A DNA stretch of 64,000 nucleotides from a bacterium (GCA_030426805.1 JAUHXU010000001.1:604501-668500), one strand, 5' to 3'. Counted from the stretch's first letter, positions 45,257-54,151 are shown. Numbers and translations are program-made. Notes: generated from the sequence alone by a model not told the origin.

Positions 45257-45285
45257 TTGAAACGGACCTGCCCGACCGCTACCGT
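45257..45285 (+). promoter_or_regulatory. sigma-70-type promoter nine bases before a start codon
   Basis: TTGAAA (45257-45262), a 17-bp spacer and TACCGT (45280-45285) precede the PAP2 gene. Nine bases separate the -10 box from the ATG at 45295, leaving at most about three bases of leader, and no Shine-Dalgarno sequence is present. Confidence 0.55.
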
Positions 45286-45294
45286 ATTCGGCCG

Positions 45295-46227
45295 ATGTCC
45301 CCTCACGAGAAACGCTACCTCGCCGTCGATCTCTTGACGATGGCCTACACGTTCGTCGCGTTCCTCGCCGTCGCGGCCCTCGGGCGCGATCTGCCGGAGC
45401 GAATCCCGGCGCTCGGGTGCTACCTCGGCGTCTTCGTCTTCGTCCGGATCGCCGTGCCGTGGCTCCGCCGGTCGCCGATCCGCGCGGCGCGTTTCCTCGT
45501 GCAGTTCTACCCGATGTTCGCGTTCGGGTTCCTCTACTACTTCGCCAACGTCACGAACACGATCGTCTTCGCCGAGCCGTTCGACGTTCGGTTCGCCGCG
45601 ATCGACCGACAGTGGTTCGGGTTGCCGAGCGCCGACGGCGGTGCGATCGTCGGTCCGAGCTTCTGGCTGTCCGAGCGCTTCGGCTCGCGGTGGCTCGACG
45701 AGTTGATCCACGCGTCCTACTTCACGTACTACCTGCAGTTCCCCCTGGTCGGCCTCGCGATCTACCTGCGCCACGGCGCCGGGCACACGTTTCAACGGTT
45801 CCTGTTCATCCTCACGTGGACGTTCCTCGCGTCCTACGCGGTGTTCACGACGTTCCCGGTGCACGGCCCGGTGATCGAACGCGTCGACCGGTTCACCGGG
45901 TGGTTCTTCGTACCGATCATGGATGCGATCTACGCGAGTGCCGAGACCGGCGGCGGCGCGTTCCCGAGTTCCCACGTCGCCGTCGCGCTGGTCTGTTCGA
46001 TCGGCGCATGGCGACACGCACGCCACGTGTTCTGGGTCTTCCTGCTGCCGTCCATCGGACTGTTCATCGCCACCGTCTACTGCAGCTACCACTACCTCGT
46101 CGACTCGCTCGCGGGCCTCGTGTGGGGCGTGCTCTGCTACGCGATCGGCGCGGTCATCTATCGGATCCTGGCGGCGCCCCCACCAGACGCCACAACCGCC
46201 CCGCCGCCCCCGACGCGACCGGCCTGA
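45295..46227 (+). CDS. PAP2-superfamily membrane phosphatase/phosphotransferase
   Basis: A 310-residue polytopic membrane protein with the active-site motifs of the PAP2 superfamily in its C-terminal half: GAFPSSHVAVAL (residues ~221-232, PSxH motif with the proton-donor His) and YCSYHYLVDSLAG (~261-273, nucleophile His). Motif 1 (K-x6-R-P) is not evident. This form, with several preceding membrane helices and HASYFTYYLQFPL, matches the inositol-phosphoceramide-synthase-like/AUR1-type group that acts on lipid phosphates or moves phospho-head groups. The Pro/Thr-rich C-terminal tail overlaps the opposing glycosyltransferase gene by 74 bp. Expressed from the promoter at 45257-45285. Confidence 0.85.
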   Translation: MSPHEKRYLAVDLLTMAYTFVAFLAVAALGRDLPERIPALGCYLGVFVFVRIAVPWLRRSPIRAARFLVQFYPMFAFGFLYYFANVTNTIVFAEPFDVRFAAIDRQWFGLPSADGGAIVGPSFWLSERFGSRWLDELIHASYFTYYLQFPLVGLAIYLRHGAGHTFQRFLFILTWTFLASYAVFTTFPVHGPVIERVDRFTGWFFVPIMDAIYASAETGGGAFPSSHVAVALVCSIGAWRHARHVFWVFLLPSIGLFIATVYCSYHYLVDSLAGLVWGVLCYAIGAVIYRILAAPPPDATTAPPPPTRPA

Positions 46228-47650
46228 ACACGCCGAGCGACGCGACGCGCGGCGCGAGCGAATCGACGAGCGACGCGGGCACGAACAGCGCGACGTCGCG
46301 ATACGGACGCCCGCGGCGCGGCTGTGCGACGCACGTCGCGAATACCTGCTGCAGCGACGGAAGATCGAGGTAGACCGGCGACAGGTTGAAGCCGTCCCGC
46401 GCGGCGAAGTAGAGGTGCGACGGATCGAACGTCTGGCGCCCCGGGACCACGAACACGACGAAGTCGTCGGGCGACGTGTGGTCCGCGACGAAGCCCCCCG
46501 CCTCGATCCGCCCCACCGGATCGTCGGTCGCGAGTCGATCGTAGCCCGGCTGCGCGGCGAGCGCGCACCCGGCCGCATACGCGACGACGAGCCCCGCACG
46601 AACCGCGCGCTGCCGGATGCGCTGCGCCGCCCAGGCGATCGGCGCCGCCGCGAACACGACGAGCGGCAACACGAGCGGCAGGTGGTAGTAGGTGTGCAGG
46701 CGGTGCATCGGCACGAAGAGCACGGGGTAGACGACCGCGCCGAGCCCCCAGGCGAACAGGAGGGCGCGGCCGCGGATGCGGCTCGCGGCGACGACGATCA
46801 CGCCGGGCAACAGCAGCGCGAGATTGAGCGCACCCAGCAAGCAATCGCGCAGTCCGATCGCGATCGGCGCATACGTCGCCGGGTCGAAACGGTCGAACGC
46901 CGAGCCGAGCACGACGGAGAGGTCGTCGTTCGGCATCGCGACACCGGCGTTGAGCCAGGCACCGAGCGCCCGGTGGCCGAGCAACGCGACGACGACAGCC
47001 ACGCCGACGACGAGCGCCGCGGGTCGCGCAACGGCTCGAAGGCGATGGGTCGCCACGGCATGGACCAGGATCGCGACCGCGATCGGGACGAAGACCGGCG
47101 GCTTGATCAGCGCGCCGAGAACCGCGGCACCGAACGCGGCGACCGCACCGACCGCCGACCAAGGCTGTCGGGCGACCTCGACCCGGGCATACCACGTCAA
47201 CGCGACGATCGACGCGACCACCGCGAGCGGGTCGACCATCGGTGCCGCGAAGTAGAACAGGACGATCGGCGTCGTCGCGAACGCGACGCGCGCCGCCGCG
47301 ACGTGGGCGGCCGACGCACCGAGCGCGGCGAGCAGCGGGCCGATGAGTGCGACCGCGAGCAACGCGAGCGCGATATTGACGACGCGGCCGGTGGCGACCG
47401 GATCGGCACCGACGAGTTGTGCCGCGCCGACGACGACCCACTGGTAGGCCGGGAAGTCGTAGAAGAGGCCCGGCATGTCGAGGTTGTAGGTGCCGTGCCG
47501 AAACGGTGCGCCGGTCGCGACGAGCTTGTCGAGGTTCGCCGCGACGTGGCACTGGCGAAACACGTGCTCGCCGTAGACCGGCCGCGGCACGGATCTGGCC
47601 ATCACGACCACCGCCACCACGACCGCGACCCACGCACTCAGTCTCGTCAC
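46154..47650 (-). CDS. GT-C fold glycosyltransferase-like membrane protein (GT39/ArnT-like)
   Basis: A 498-residue membrane protein with about ten hydrophobic segments. The first periplasmic loop has the acidic, aromatic pattern of GT-C enzymes (YGEHVFRQCHVAANLDKL then GTYNLDMPGLFYDFPAYQW), where polyprenyl-phosphate-sugar-dependent transferases place the catalytic acid. The C-terminal ~110 residues are soluble (ADHTSPDDFVVFVVPGRQTF). Donor and acceptor are unknown; a role in lipid or protein glycosylation at the outer face of the membrane is likely. The start is GTG at 47650 with GAGG five bases upstream. A relative of similar plan is at 55726-57462. Confidence 0.75.
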   Translation of the reverse strand: MTRLSAWVAVVVAVVVMARSVPRPVYGEHVFRQCHVAANLDKLVATGAPFRHGTYNLDMPGLFYDFPAYQWVVVGAAQLVGADPVATGRVVNIALALLAVALIGPLLAALGASAAHVAAARVAFATTPIVLFYFAAPMVDPLAVVASIVALTWYARVEVARQPWSAVGAVAAFGAAVLGALIKPPVFVPIAVAILVHAVATHRLRAVARPAALVVGVAVVVALLGHRALGAWLNAGVAMPNDDLSVVLGSAFDRFDPATYAPIAIGLRDCLLGALNLALLLPGVIVVAASRIRGRALLFAWGLGAVVYPVLFVPMHRLHTYYHLPLVLPLVVFAAAPIAWAAQRIRQRAVRAGLVVAYAAGCALAAQPGYDRLATDDPVGRIEAGGFVADHTSPDDFVVFVVPGRQTFDPSHLYFAARDGFNLSPVYLDLPSLQQVFATCVAQPRRGRPYRDVALFVPASLVDSLAPRVASLGVFRPVASGAAGRLWRLVGAPPGSDR

Positions 47651-47835
47651 GATCGCCTCACTCTTGGACTCGCCACGCTCCGGAGGGTAGCACATGCCCG
47701 GCGGATCGCCGCGACCCGGCGCCGCCCGAGACGAGCCGAATCGAGAAAGCTGTCCCGGAACGGACTGGACATCCGCTGCATCCGCGGAAACCCTGACGTT
47801 CGAAGCCGTCGACGCAAGAGAGTCGAAGACGCCCC

Positions 47836-48837
47836 ATGAGCCATCGATCCTTCGCCGCCGCGGCGCTGCTCGCTGCCGCGCTGTTCACCGCCTGCCACGA
47901 CCACGACGACGACTACTACTGCTGCGAGTCCGGCACCGGCGCGGTCCGGTTCATCAACGCCTCGCCCGATACCGGCGACACGCGGTTCTTCGTCGACTAC
48001 TACGAATACGTCGAGCTGGGGACGAACGAAGGCACCGGCTACGACAACTTCTACGACGGCTACCGCTGGATCGATCTCTACAAGGGTACGAGCTTCCTGT
48101 TCAGCGAGCGGATCTTCGTCAACCGCGGCGACGAGCAGAGCTACTACCTGATCGGCAGCCGCCCGGCGAGGAACCTCGAGTTGATCGGCGTCGGCGATGC
48201 CGTCGGGGTGCCCGCGCCCGGATTCGCCCGCCTCGGTGTGATCAACGCGAACGTCGACGCGCTCCGCTTCGACCTCGTCGTCGACAACCAGCCGCTCGTC
48301 CGTGACGTCGACTACCTCGGATTCGTCAATCCGCCGGACTACGTGACCGTGCCGTCCGGCCGCCATCAGATCAGCGTCGTCGAGAGCGGCACGACCAACA
48401 CGATCGGCCCCTTCACGTTCACGCTCCCGGACCAGCGCGACGTCACGGTGCTGATCGGCGGGTTCGCGCAGGGGCCGTACCTCGTGCTCCTCGACGAGGC
48501 CGACGGCCGGGCGCTGTTCCCGTCGGCGGCGGTGCGTGTCGCCCCGGACGACGGCCGAGACGGCTCGACGCTTCGCGCGACCATCGACGGTCGATCGATC
48601 GCGGCCGGCGACGCGGCGATCGATGTCGAGCCGGGCGTCCGGACGCTGGTCGTGCACGACGGCGAGCGACGGATCATGCAATCCGAGGTGCAGATCGAGC
48701 CGGGCACGCGCTACGTCGTCGTGCCGATCGATCGGGCCGAGGGCCGCGTGCTCCTCCGGCGCGAAGCGGGGCCGGCCGCCGACGCGGACGGGCGGCTCAG
48801 CCGTTCTCGTAGACCGATCCCCTCCGGCGAGAAATGA
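47836..48837 (+). CDS. DUF4397 lipoprotein with His/Asp/Cys-rich N-terminus
   Basis: A 333-residue lipoprotein: the signal ends LFTAC, so Cys20 is lipidated. The mature protein begins CHDHDDDYYCC, a cluster of possible metal ligands. A DUF4397 beta-sandwich follows (GAVRFINASPDTGDTRFFVD, then the conserved tyrosine-rich strand GTNEGTGYDNFYDGYRW and LGVINANVDALRFDLVVDNQ), apparently as two related halves (residues ~33-130 and ~135-230), and an Arg/Val-rich end. DUF4397 domains occur on surface lipoproteins with unknown ligands. The ATG at 47836 has no clear Shine-Dalgarno sequence. Confidence 0.78.
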   Translation: MSHRSFAAAALLAAALFTACHDHDDDYYCCESGTGAVRFINASPDTGDTRFFVDYYEYVELGTNEGTGYDNFYDGYRWIDLYKGTSFLFSERIFVNRGDEQSYYLIGSRPARNLELIGVGDAVGVPAPGFARLGVINANVDALRFDLVVDNQPLVRDVDYLGFVNPPDYVTVPSGRHQISVVESGTTNTIGPFTFTLPDQRDVTVLIGGFAQGPYLVLLDEADGRALFPSAAVRVAPDDGRDGSTLRATIDGRSIAAGDAAIDVEPGVRTLVVHDGERRIMQSEVQIEPGTRYVVVPIDRAEGRVLLRREAGPAADADGRLSRSRRPIPSGEK

Positions 48838-49074
48838 CCCACCGCCACCCCGGCCGATCCCGGCGGACGCAACCAGTTGAAACGGCGCCACTTACCGGAT
48901 CCGCTGCAGCGTCGAGCCCGGCACGGCCCGTGCGCTGCGCCGGGGCGTGAAATTTCGGGTTGGAAGTCGCCGCGCGCGGCGCCAATATAGGATGCCGCAA
49001 TGAGGTCTCCGTCGCAGCCGCGATGGGCGACCGCGGCGCATCCGCGACCCACTCGCAAACCGGAGGACGAGAAC

Positions 49075-50325
49075 GTGAGACCCCGTAGGAACCCGCTGTG
49101 GCTGGCGATCCTCGGGATCGTCCTGCCCATCGCGAGCCTCGGGGCGCAGTGGCACGACGGCGGCTACATCGCGACGTCGGGCGACGCGGTCTACCGCTTC
49201 ACCGGTCGCGGCGAGACTCGCCTCCGCGAGATCGCGTCGAACCAGTGGGATGCGACCGAGGTCCGGATGGACCGCGACAATCGCCTCGCGCTCGTCGTCC
49301 TGCGCAACCGCGCGACGATCCTCCGCGTCGACCCCGAGACGCTCGCCACGGTCGGCACGCTGATCGCCGGCGCCCCGCTGATGCGCCCCGAAGCGATCGC
49401 GGTCGACCACCACGGCGACTACTTGATCAGCGACTCCGGTGCCAAGGCGATCTTCCGCCTCGCGCTCAACGGGCGGATCTCCACGGTCGTCGTCGACCCG
49501 CGCCTGGACCACGTCGAGGGCGGCCTGCGCATCGACCCCGACACCGGCGACCTCCTCGTGATGAACACCGGCGCCGACGACACGCTCTATCGCGTGTGGT
49601 GGGACGCGCGGGTGACGACGGTCGGCACGCGGTTCAACGGGCGCTTCGGATTCGACATCGACCTCAGCTCCGCCGACGTCTTCAGCGCGTCGTGCTGCTC
49701 GCCCCCGCACCTGACCGTGCTTCGACTCGCGCAGATGAGCGCGACGAAGTTCGTCCTGACGGCGCCGGCCCCGACGGGCTACTACGCGGTTCGCGCCGAC
49801 CGCGCGAGCACCCAGGACCCGCGACTGGTCGTGAGCCCGACCGGCCCGTACGGCGGCATCTGGTACGTGAACCTCACGTCCCGTGTCGTCACCCCGCTGC
49901 AAGTCGTCGGCCAGACGCTCTACTCGATCGATCACCTCGGCGGGCGCAACGTGCAATCGCGGCGCGTCGCGAGTGGCCTCTGGGAGATCCACCTCGATTT
50001 CCCCGGCCAGGCCGGCAACGGCTTCCTGACGCTGGTCAGTGCGACCGGCATCCGGCCGAGCCTCTTTCTCGGAGACGGTCGCCGCCTCAGCCTCGCGGTC
50101 GACGATCTGACGCGCTTCACCGTGGGCACGGAGTTGCCGGGTGTCTGGTGGAACAACCGGGGCGTGCTGGACCCGACCGGCCACGCCGTCACCCACCTGT
50201 CGACGCGCCCGCTCGGACAGGCGCTCCACGGCATTCGCCTCTACATGTGCGCGGTCACCTTCGACCCTGCCGCCCCGCTCGGCATCCGCACGGTCGCCGA
50301 TCCGATCGTCGTCTTGATCGACTGA
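49075..50325 (+). CDS. exported NHL-like propeller protein with recurrent C-terminal module (paralogue B)
   Basis: A 416-residue exported protein. The start is GTG at 49075, with GGAGG eight bases upstream; the signal peptide ends SLGAQ. The propeller (residues ~30-290) has NHL-type turns (VDHHGDYLISDSGAKAIF, IDPDTGDLLVMNTG) and the vicinal cysteine pair in VFSASCCSPP, in the same place as in the protein at 24685-25980. The C-terminal ~120 residues are the shared module (GVLDPTGHAVTHLST, FDPAAPLGIRTVADPIVV). A possible promoter, TTGGAA then AATATAGGAT, lies at about 48960-48992. Downstream is the DNA methyltransferase gene, starting three bases after the stop. Confidence 0.77.
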   Translation: MRPRRNPLWLAILGIVLPIASLGAQWHDGGYIATSGDAVYRFTGRGETRLREIASNQWDATEVRMDRDNRLALVVLRNRATILRVDPETLATVGTLIAGAPLMRPEAIAVDHHGDYLISDSGAKAIFRLALNGRISTVVVDPRLDHVEGGLRIDPDTGDLLVMNTGADDTLYRVWWDARVTTVGTRFNGRFGFDIDLSSADVFSASCCSPPHLTVLRLAQMSATKFVLTAPAPTGYYAVRADRASTQDPRLVVSPTGPYGGIWYVNLTSRVVTPLQVVGQTLYSIDHLGGRNVQSRRVASGLWEIHLDFPGQAGNGFLTLVSATGIRPSLFLGDGRRLSLAVDDLTRFTVGTELPGVWWNNRGVLDPTGHAVTHLSTRPLGQALHGIRLYMCAVTFDPAAPLGIRTVADPIVVLID

Positions 50326-50328
50326 GCG

Positions 50329-51384
50329 GTGGGCGACCGGAAGGCGTCCACGCCCTCGCGGCGAATCCTCGGCCAGCGGATCTACCCGCAGAGCGCCGAG
50401 CGCATGCGGCATGTGCGCGACGACTCCATCGACGTCATCGTCACGTCGCCGCCCTACAACCGCGGCAAGCGCTACTCCGGCGACGCCCCGGGCTCCGTCT
50501 ACGATGACCGGCGAACGCCGGCCGAGTATCACGCCCTGCTCACGCGCGTCTTCGCCGAGTGCCACCGGACCCTGCGCGACGATGGCGTCTTCTTCCTGAA
50601 CATCGGCGACGCCGCCGGGGACCAGGGCAAGTCGGAGCGCGTCGTGTCGCTCGCGGTGGAGCAGGGCTTCGCGCGGGTGCAGACGATCGCCTGGGTGAAG
50701 TCGCTCCTCGGCAAGGGCCACTACACGCCGTCGGGCGGTGACCGCCGGCTGAACAACTGCTGGGAGAACGTGTTCGTCCTCGCGAAGAGCAAGCACTACA
50801 GGCTCGATCCGAAGGCGATCGGGATCCCCTACGCCGACAAGTCCAATATCGGCCGTTACGGTGAGGACGACCTGCGCGACGCCGGCAACGTCTGGCTCGT
50901 CACCTACGCGAAGACGACCGGCCACACGATCAAGAAGGGCCACGACGCGCCGTTCCCGATCGAGCTGCCGTATCGCTGCATCAAGCTCGTGCCCGGCGCG
51001 AAGACGGTGCTCGATCCGTTCGGCGGCACGATGAGCACGCTCGCAGCGGCGCGGGCACTCGGCCTGCGCGGGATCGGCTTCGATCCGTATCCACGCTGGC
51101 GCGTCATCGAAGAGGTGATCGCGGAGGGCGCGCACTTCACGCCGCCGGCCCAGCAGTTGATCCCCGAACTCGAGCGCTCGGTGTCGTTGCTGATGGGCGT
51201 CGTGCGCGGCGGGCGCAGCGACGCCGAGTTTCTCGAGACGCTCGAGCGGCTACGACTCCGACGCCCCGACCGAGAACTGCTCGTTCGACTCGCCGCGCAA
51301 TACGGCCGCGCCGACCGCGCGCGGCCCGGCCGCGGCAAGCACGACGCGACGCCGCCGCTGTTCGACGACGATCAGTCGTCGTAG
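50329..51384 (+). CDS. site-specific DNA methyltransferase (amino-MTase, N4-C or N6-A type)
   Basis: A 351-residue S-adenosylmethionine-dependent DNA amino-methyltransferase. The catalytic motif IV, VTSPPYNRGK (residues ~39-48), comes before the cofactor motif I, VLDPFGGTMSTLAAA (~225-239), the beta-type order. TSPPY is commonest in N4-cytosine enzymes but also occurs in N6-adenine enzymes. A middle region (KGHYTPSGGDRRLNNCWEN) may serve target recognition, and the last ~70 residues are helical and basic. No restriction endonuclease gene is adjacent, so it is an orphan. Start is GTG at 50329, three bases after the preceding stop. It converges on the PIN-like gene with a 13-bp overlap. Confidence 0.86.
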   Translation: MGDRKASTPSRRILGQRIYPQSAERMRHVRDDSIDVIVTSPPYNRGKRYSGDAPGSVYDDRRTPAEYHALLTRVFAECHRTLRDDGVFFLNIGDAAGDQGKSERVVSLAVEQGFARVQTIAWVKSLLGKGHYTPSGGDRRLNNCWENVFVLAKSKHYRLDPKAIGIPYADKSNIGRYGEDDLRDAGNVWLVTYAKTTGHTIKKGHDAPFPIELPYRCIKLVPGAKTVLDPFGGTMSTLAAARALGLRGIGFDPYPRWRVIEEVIAEGAHFTPPAQQLIPELERSVSLLMGVVRGGRSDAEFLETLERLRLRRPDRELLVRLAAQYGRADRARPGRGKHDATPPLFDDDQSS

Positions 51385-52136
51385 GAGACGACGCCCGCGC
51401 GACTGATCCGCACGATCTTGCGACGGCGCAAGGCGTCGACGACCGCCTCGGCGTGCTCCTTGTCACTCGCGGGCAACTGGCTCTCGACGTGCTTCAGCAA
51501 GCCCTTGCGCTTGGTCGGCCGCCGCGCATCGCTCATCCGGTCGAGGCGCTCGACGACGCGGTCGGCCAATTCCCCGACGACCGACGTCTTGCGGGATCGG
51601 CGCTTCTTGGGCTTTCGAACGGTCCCCTCGTCGTCGTCCTTCGATCGGGTGGTGGACGCCTTCGTCGCCGTACTCGCGGCCTTCTTCTTGCGGCGGGACT
51701 TCGTCTTGCGCGTGGTCGACGCCGTGCCGCGACCGGGGTCGATCCGGTGCACGGTCCGCCCCTCCCGGGCGAGTTCGCCGATGAGCGGGTCGTACCCCTT
51801 GTCCGCACTGAAGATCGCGAAGTCCACCGCGTCCGGCGCCGTCGCGTGGTGGGCGCCGAGTTGCATCGCGAGGATGAAGTCCAACGCGTTCTTGCCGACG
51901 GCGCCGGGCGACACCCAGTGCACGCCGGAGCCGAGCGCCTGCATCCGCTGGACGAGTTCAAGCGGGATCTTCTTCTGTTGGCGGCCGACGAAGATCCAGA
52001 CCTGCTCGTGGTCATACGCCTCGATCGCCTCGAGGCAGTCGGGGGCGTTTTCGTAGTCGACGAAGATGCGCAGTCGGTTGGTGCTCACCACGCGCTTCTT
52101 CTTGCGCGACGACGTCTTGCGTGTGTTCTTGGCCAT
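51372..52136 (-). CDS. PIN-like (NYN-type) nuclease-fold protein with basic linkers and winged-helix end
   Basis: A 254-residue protein. A basic N-terminus (NTRKTSSRKKKR) is followed by a PIN/NYN-like fold: LRIFVDYENAPDC (Asp-Glu-Asn after strand 1), ALDFILAMQLGAHH, and DFAIFSADKGYDPLIGEL (Asp-Lys-Gly-Asp near the last strand), the acidic residues expected of a metal-dependent nuclease centre. Next is a strongly basic linker (TKSRRKKKAAST, KPKKRRSRKTS), then a ~70-residue winged-helix-like domain (GLLKHVESQLPASDKEHAEA, ALRRRKIVRISRAGVVSYDD). Together this suggests a nucleic-acid-binding protein, probably an RNase. The ATG at 52136 follows GAGGAAG. The PIN-like call is good; activity is not shown. 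Confidence 0.75.
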   Translation of the reverse strand: MAKNTRKTSSRKKKRVVSTNRLRIFVDYENAPDCLEAIEAYDHEQVWIFVGRQQKKIPLELVQRMQALGSGVHWVSPGAVGKNALDFILAMQLGAHHATAPDAVDFAIFSADKGYDPLIGELAREGRTVHRIDPGRGTASTTRKTKSRRKKKAASTATKASTTRSKDDDEGTVRKPKKRRSRKTSVVGELADRVVERLDRMSDARRPTKRKGLLKHVESQLPASDKEHAEAVVDALRRRKIVRISRAGVVSYDD

Positions 52137-52234
52137 GCTTCCTCTTCGCGCCTGGCGCGCGGCGGACTTGAGACTCATCGCCCGAATTGTATCGATTCGG
52201 GATGCAGACCGAGAGGGGCTGCCCGGCGGATCGC

Positions 52235-54019
52235 CTACCCGATCTTGAGCCGGGCGACGTCCGAGAGGGCCTCGACGAGCCCCGAGGCGTCGAAGATCGC
52301 CGCCTGCAGGTAGAACCGCTGGCCGGCCAGCGCTCCGCTCGCCGGGATCGGGGCGACGACCGTGCGGACGCCGCCGGAGAGCGTGCCGATCCACCCCGGC
52401 AGCCCGAACGACAGCGGCAACAGGTCGAGCCCGATGCCGAGGGTCGCGCCGCCGATCGGGGTCGTCGTGCGCACGCCGCTCGCGACGATCGCGTAGACGC
52501 GGCCGGCGGGCCCCGCGAGTCGCAGCGACATCGCCGAGCCCGGCACCGGCACACCGGCGGTGAACGCGAGGTGCGCCGCGAACGCCGGATCGGCGGCGTT
52601 GGGGTTGCCGGGGGTCCCGCGGTCGCCGGCGCCGAACGGAAGCGTCGCCGCGGCGAAGTTCGCCGCGACGCCCGGGCCCGTCGGCACGATCCGCTCGGCC
52701 GCGACGCCGCTCGAGAACGGGAACGTCCCCGACGTGTAGCGGACGACGTCGATCGCGCCGCCCCACGGATCGTCGATCCGGATCTCGTCGGCGCTGTTGG
52801 CGAGAAAGTGCGACTGCGGGACCCAGTCCGGCGAGAAGCCGCCGTTGGTGCGGGGGTCGGACGACCGGGCGATCACGATCGATCCGCCCGGCTGGACCGG
52901 GAGGTTCTGCGTGATGAACTCGGCGTCCACGCCCTCGTCGCGAAACGTGAGGCCGATCATGTCGATCACGCGCGCGGTCGTGTTGCGCACTTCGACGTAT
53001 TCGCCGAGGGCGTCCGACACCCGGGCGGGGTTCGGCATGAACTCGGAGACGACGAGGTCACCGACCCCGCGCGCGACGGTCGGGCCGGTGCCCCCCTCGT
53101 CGACCGGGTAGGTGACCGGCGTCAACTGGCCGCCGTCCACCGTGTATTGGTTGCCGTCGGTGCGAATGCGGATCGAACCGTTCGCCCAGATCCCGCCGAG
53201 CCGGCCGGTCCCCGCGGTCGTCTGATACGGCGCGACGACGGTCGGAAAGCGCGTCATGCGGTCGACGATCTCCACATGCGGGTGGCCGTACGGGTTGTTC
53301 AGCCCGCACGAGATGATCGTCGCTTCGGGCCGCGCCGCGTAGAACGTCGCCCAGTTCGACGACGTGTTGCTCCCGTGGTGGCCGAGACGAGCGACGTCGA
53401 CGTCGGGGATCGCGCGAGCGACGGTCGTCTCGACGTCGGTCGTGCTGTTGCCGCCGCCGGTGAGATCGCCGCTGGTCCACAGCGCGAAGTTCCCGTAGGT
53501 CAACACGAGCCCGATGCTCGCGGCGTTCTCGAACTGTGGGCCATTGCGGATCTCGACCGACGCATTGCCCTTGACGCGCCCGTTGACGCACACGCACTCG
53601 ACGACGACGCCCGCGCCCAGATCGATACGGTCCCCGGGGTTGATCGCGCGTCGCCGCGCGCCGAGCACGGACGCGTAGTCGCGGTAGCTCGCGGTCGTCG
53701 GCACCTGGTGAAACGTGCCACGGTCGAACGCGACCTGCGGCACGAATCCCCCCCGCGCAACCTCGTCGAGCCCACCGATGTGGTCTGCGTCGTAGTGCGA
53801 CGCGACCATGTAGGTCAGGTTCGTGAGGCCCGCGGCGCGCATCGCCGGGATCACGACCGCGGTGCCCATCCCGGTGAAGCCCGCGTCGATCAACAGCGAC
53901 TGGCCGCTCGGCGACACGATGAGCGTCGCGTCGCCTTGTCCGACGTTGAGGCAGTGAATCTGGAGCGGCTGTGCCGTCGCTGCGGCAGCAAGGGCGATCC
54001 CGATCAGCAGCGCGCGCAT
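52235..54019 (-). CDS. exported metallo-beta-lactamase-fold hydrolase (ComEC-like) with lamin-tail domain and C-terminal module
   Basis: A 594-residue exported protein. The signal peptide ends ATAQ (residue ~17). An MBL domain follows with the ComEC/Rec2-type pattern: LNVGQGDATLIV, MVASHYDADHIGGLDE (H-x-D-x-D-H metal motif), LWTSGDLTGGG, VARLGHHGSNTSS. A lamin-tail (LTD) domain lies at about residues 330-450 (LVVSEFMPNPARVSDALGEY, VEVRNTTARVIDM). The end is the shared C-terminal module (GLPGWIGTLSGGVRTVVAPIP). ComEC-type domains degrade the non-transforming DNA strand, so a secreted nuclease or phosphodiesterase is plausible. The ATG at 54019 follows GAGGGACC; a TGA-TAGGTT extended -10 lies 36 bp upstream (complement of 54055-54063). 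Confidence 0.8.
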   Translation of the reverse strand: MRALLIGIALAAAATAQPLQIHCLNVGQGDATLIVSPSGQSLLIDAGFTGMGTAVVIPAMRAAGLTNLTYMVASHYDADHIGGLDEVARGGFVPQVAFDRGTFHQVPTTASYRDYASVLGARRRAINPGDRIDLGAGVVVECVCVNGRVKGNASVEIRNGPQFENAASIGLVLTYGNFALWTSGDLTGGGNSTTDVETTVARAIPDVDVARLGHHGSNTSSNWATFYAARPEATIISCGLNNPYGHPHVEIVDRMTRFPTVVAPYQTTAGTGRLGGIWANGSIRIRTDGNQYTVDGGQLTPVTYPVDEGGTGPTVARGVGDLVVSEFMPNPARVSDALGEYVEVRNTTARVIDMIGLTFRDEGVDAEFITQNLPVQPGGSIVIARSSDPRTNGGFSPDWVPQSHFLANSADEIRIDDPWGGAIDVVRYTSGTFPFSSGVAAERIVPTGPGVAANFAAATLPFGAGDRGTPGNPNAADPAFAAHLAFTAGVPVPGSAMSLRLAGPAGRVYAIVASGVRTTTPIGGATLGIGLDLLPLSFGLPGWIGTLSGGVRTVVAPIPASGALAGQRFYLQAAIFDASGLVEALSDVARLKIG

Positions 54020-54054
54020 GGTCCCTCGTTCCTCATTCGTCTCACCACGCCCAG

Positions 54055-54063
54055 AACCTATCA
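54055..54063 (-). promoter_or_regulatory. extended -10 element TGATAGGTT
   Basis: Read on the minus strand, TGA-TAGGTT stands 36 bp before the ATG of the exported MBL/LTD gene, giving a leader of about 29 bases. No convincing -35 is seen. Confidence 0.4.
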
Positions 54064-54123
54064 CCGATCGGGGTCACGGACCAGCGCACCCTGGCCGGTC
54101 GGTGCGCCGCTCCGACCACGGCC

Positions 54124-54151
54124 TTGAAATGCGCCGCGCCGGCACTCTAAG
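54124..54151 (+). promoter_or_regulatory. sigma-70-type promoter of the aldehyde dehydrogenase gene
   Basis: TTGAAA (54124-54129), a 16-bp spacer and TCTAAG (54146-54151). The predicted start near 54158 gives a ~28-base leader that contains the CGGAG ribosome-binding site before the ATG at 54186. Confidence 0.5.

Noticed and set aside
50329..52136. Complete restriction-modification system
   Set aside because: No restriction endonuclease motif is present; the PIN-like protein faces the methyltransferase convergently and does not form an operon with it.
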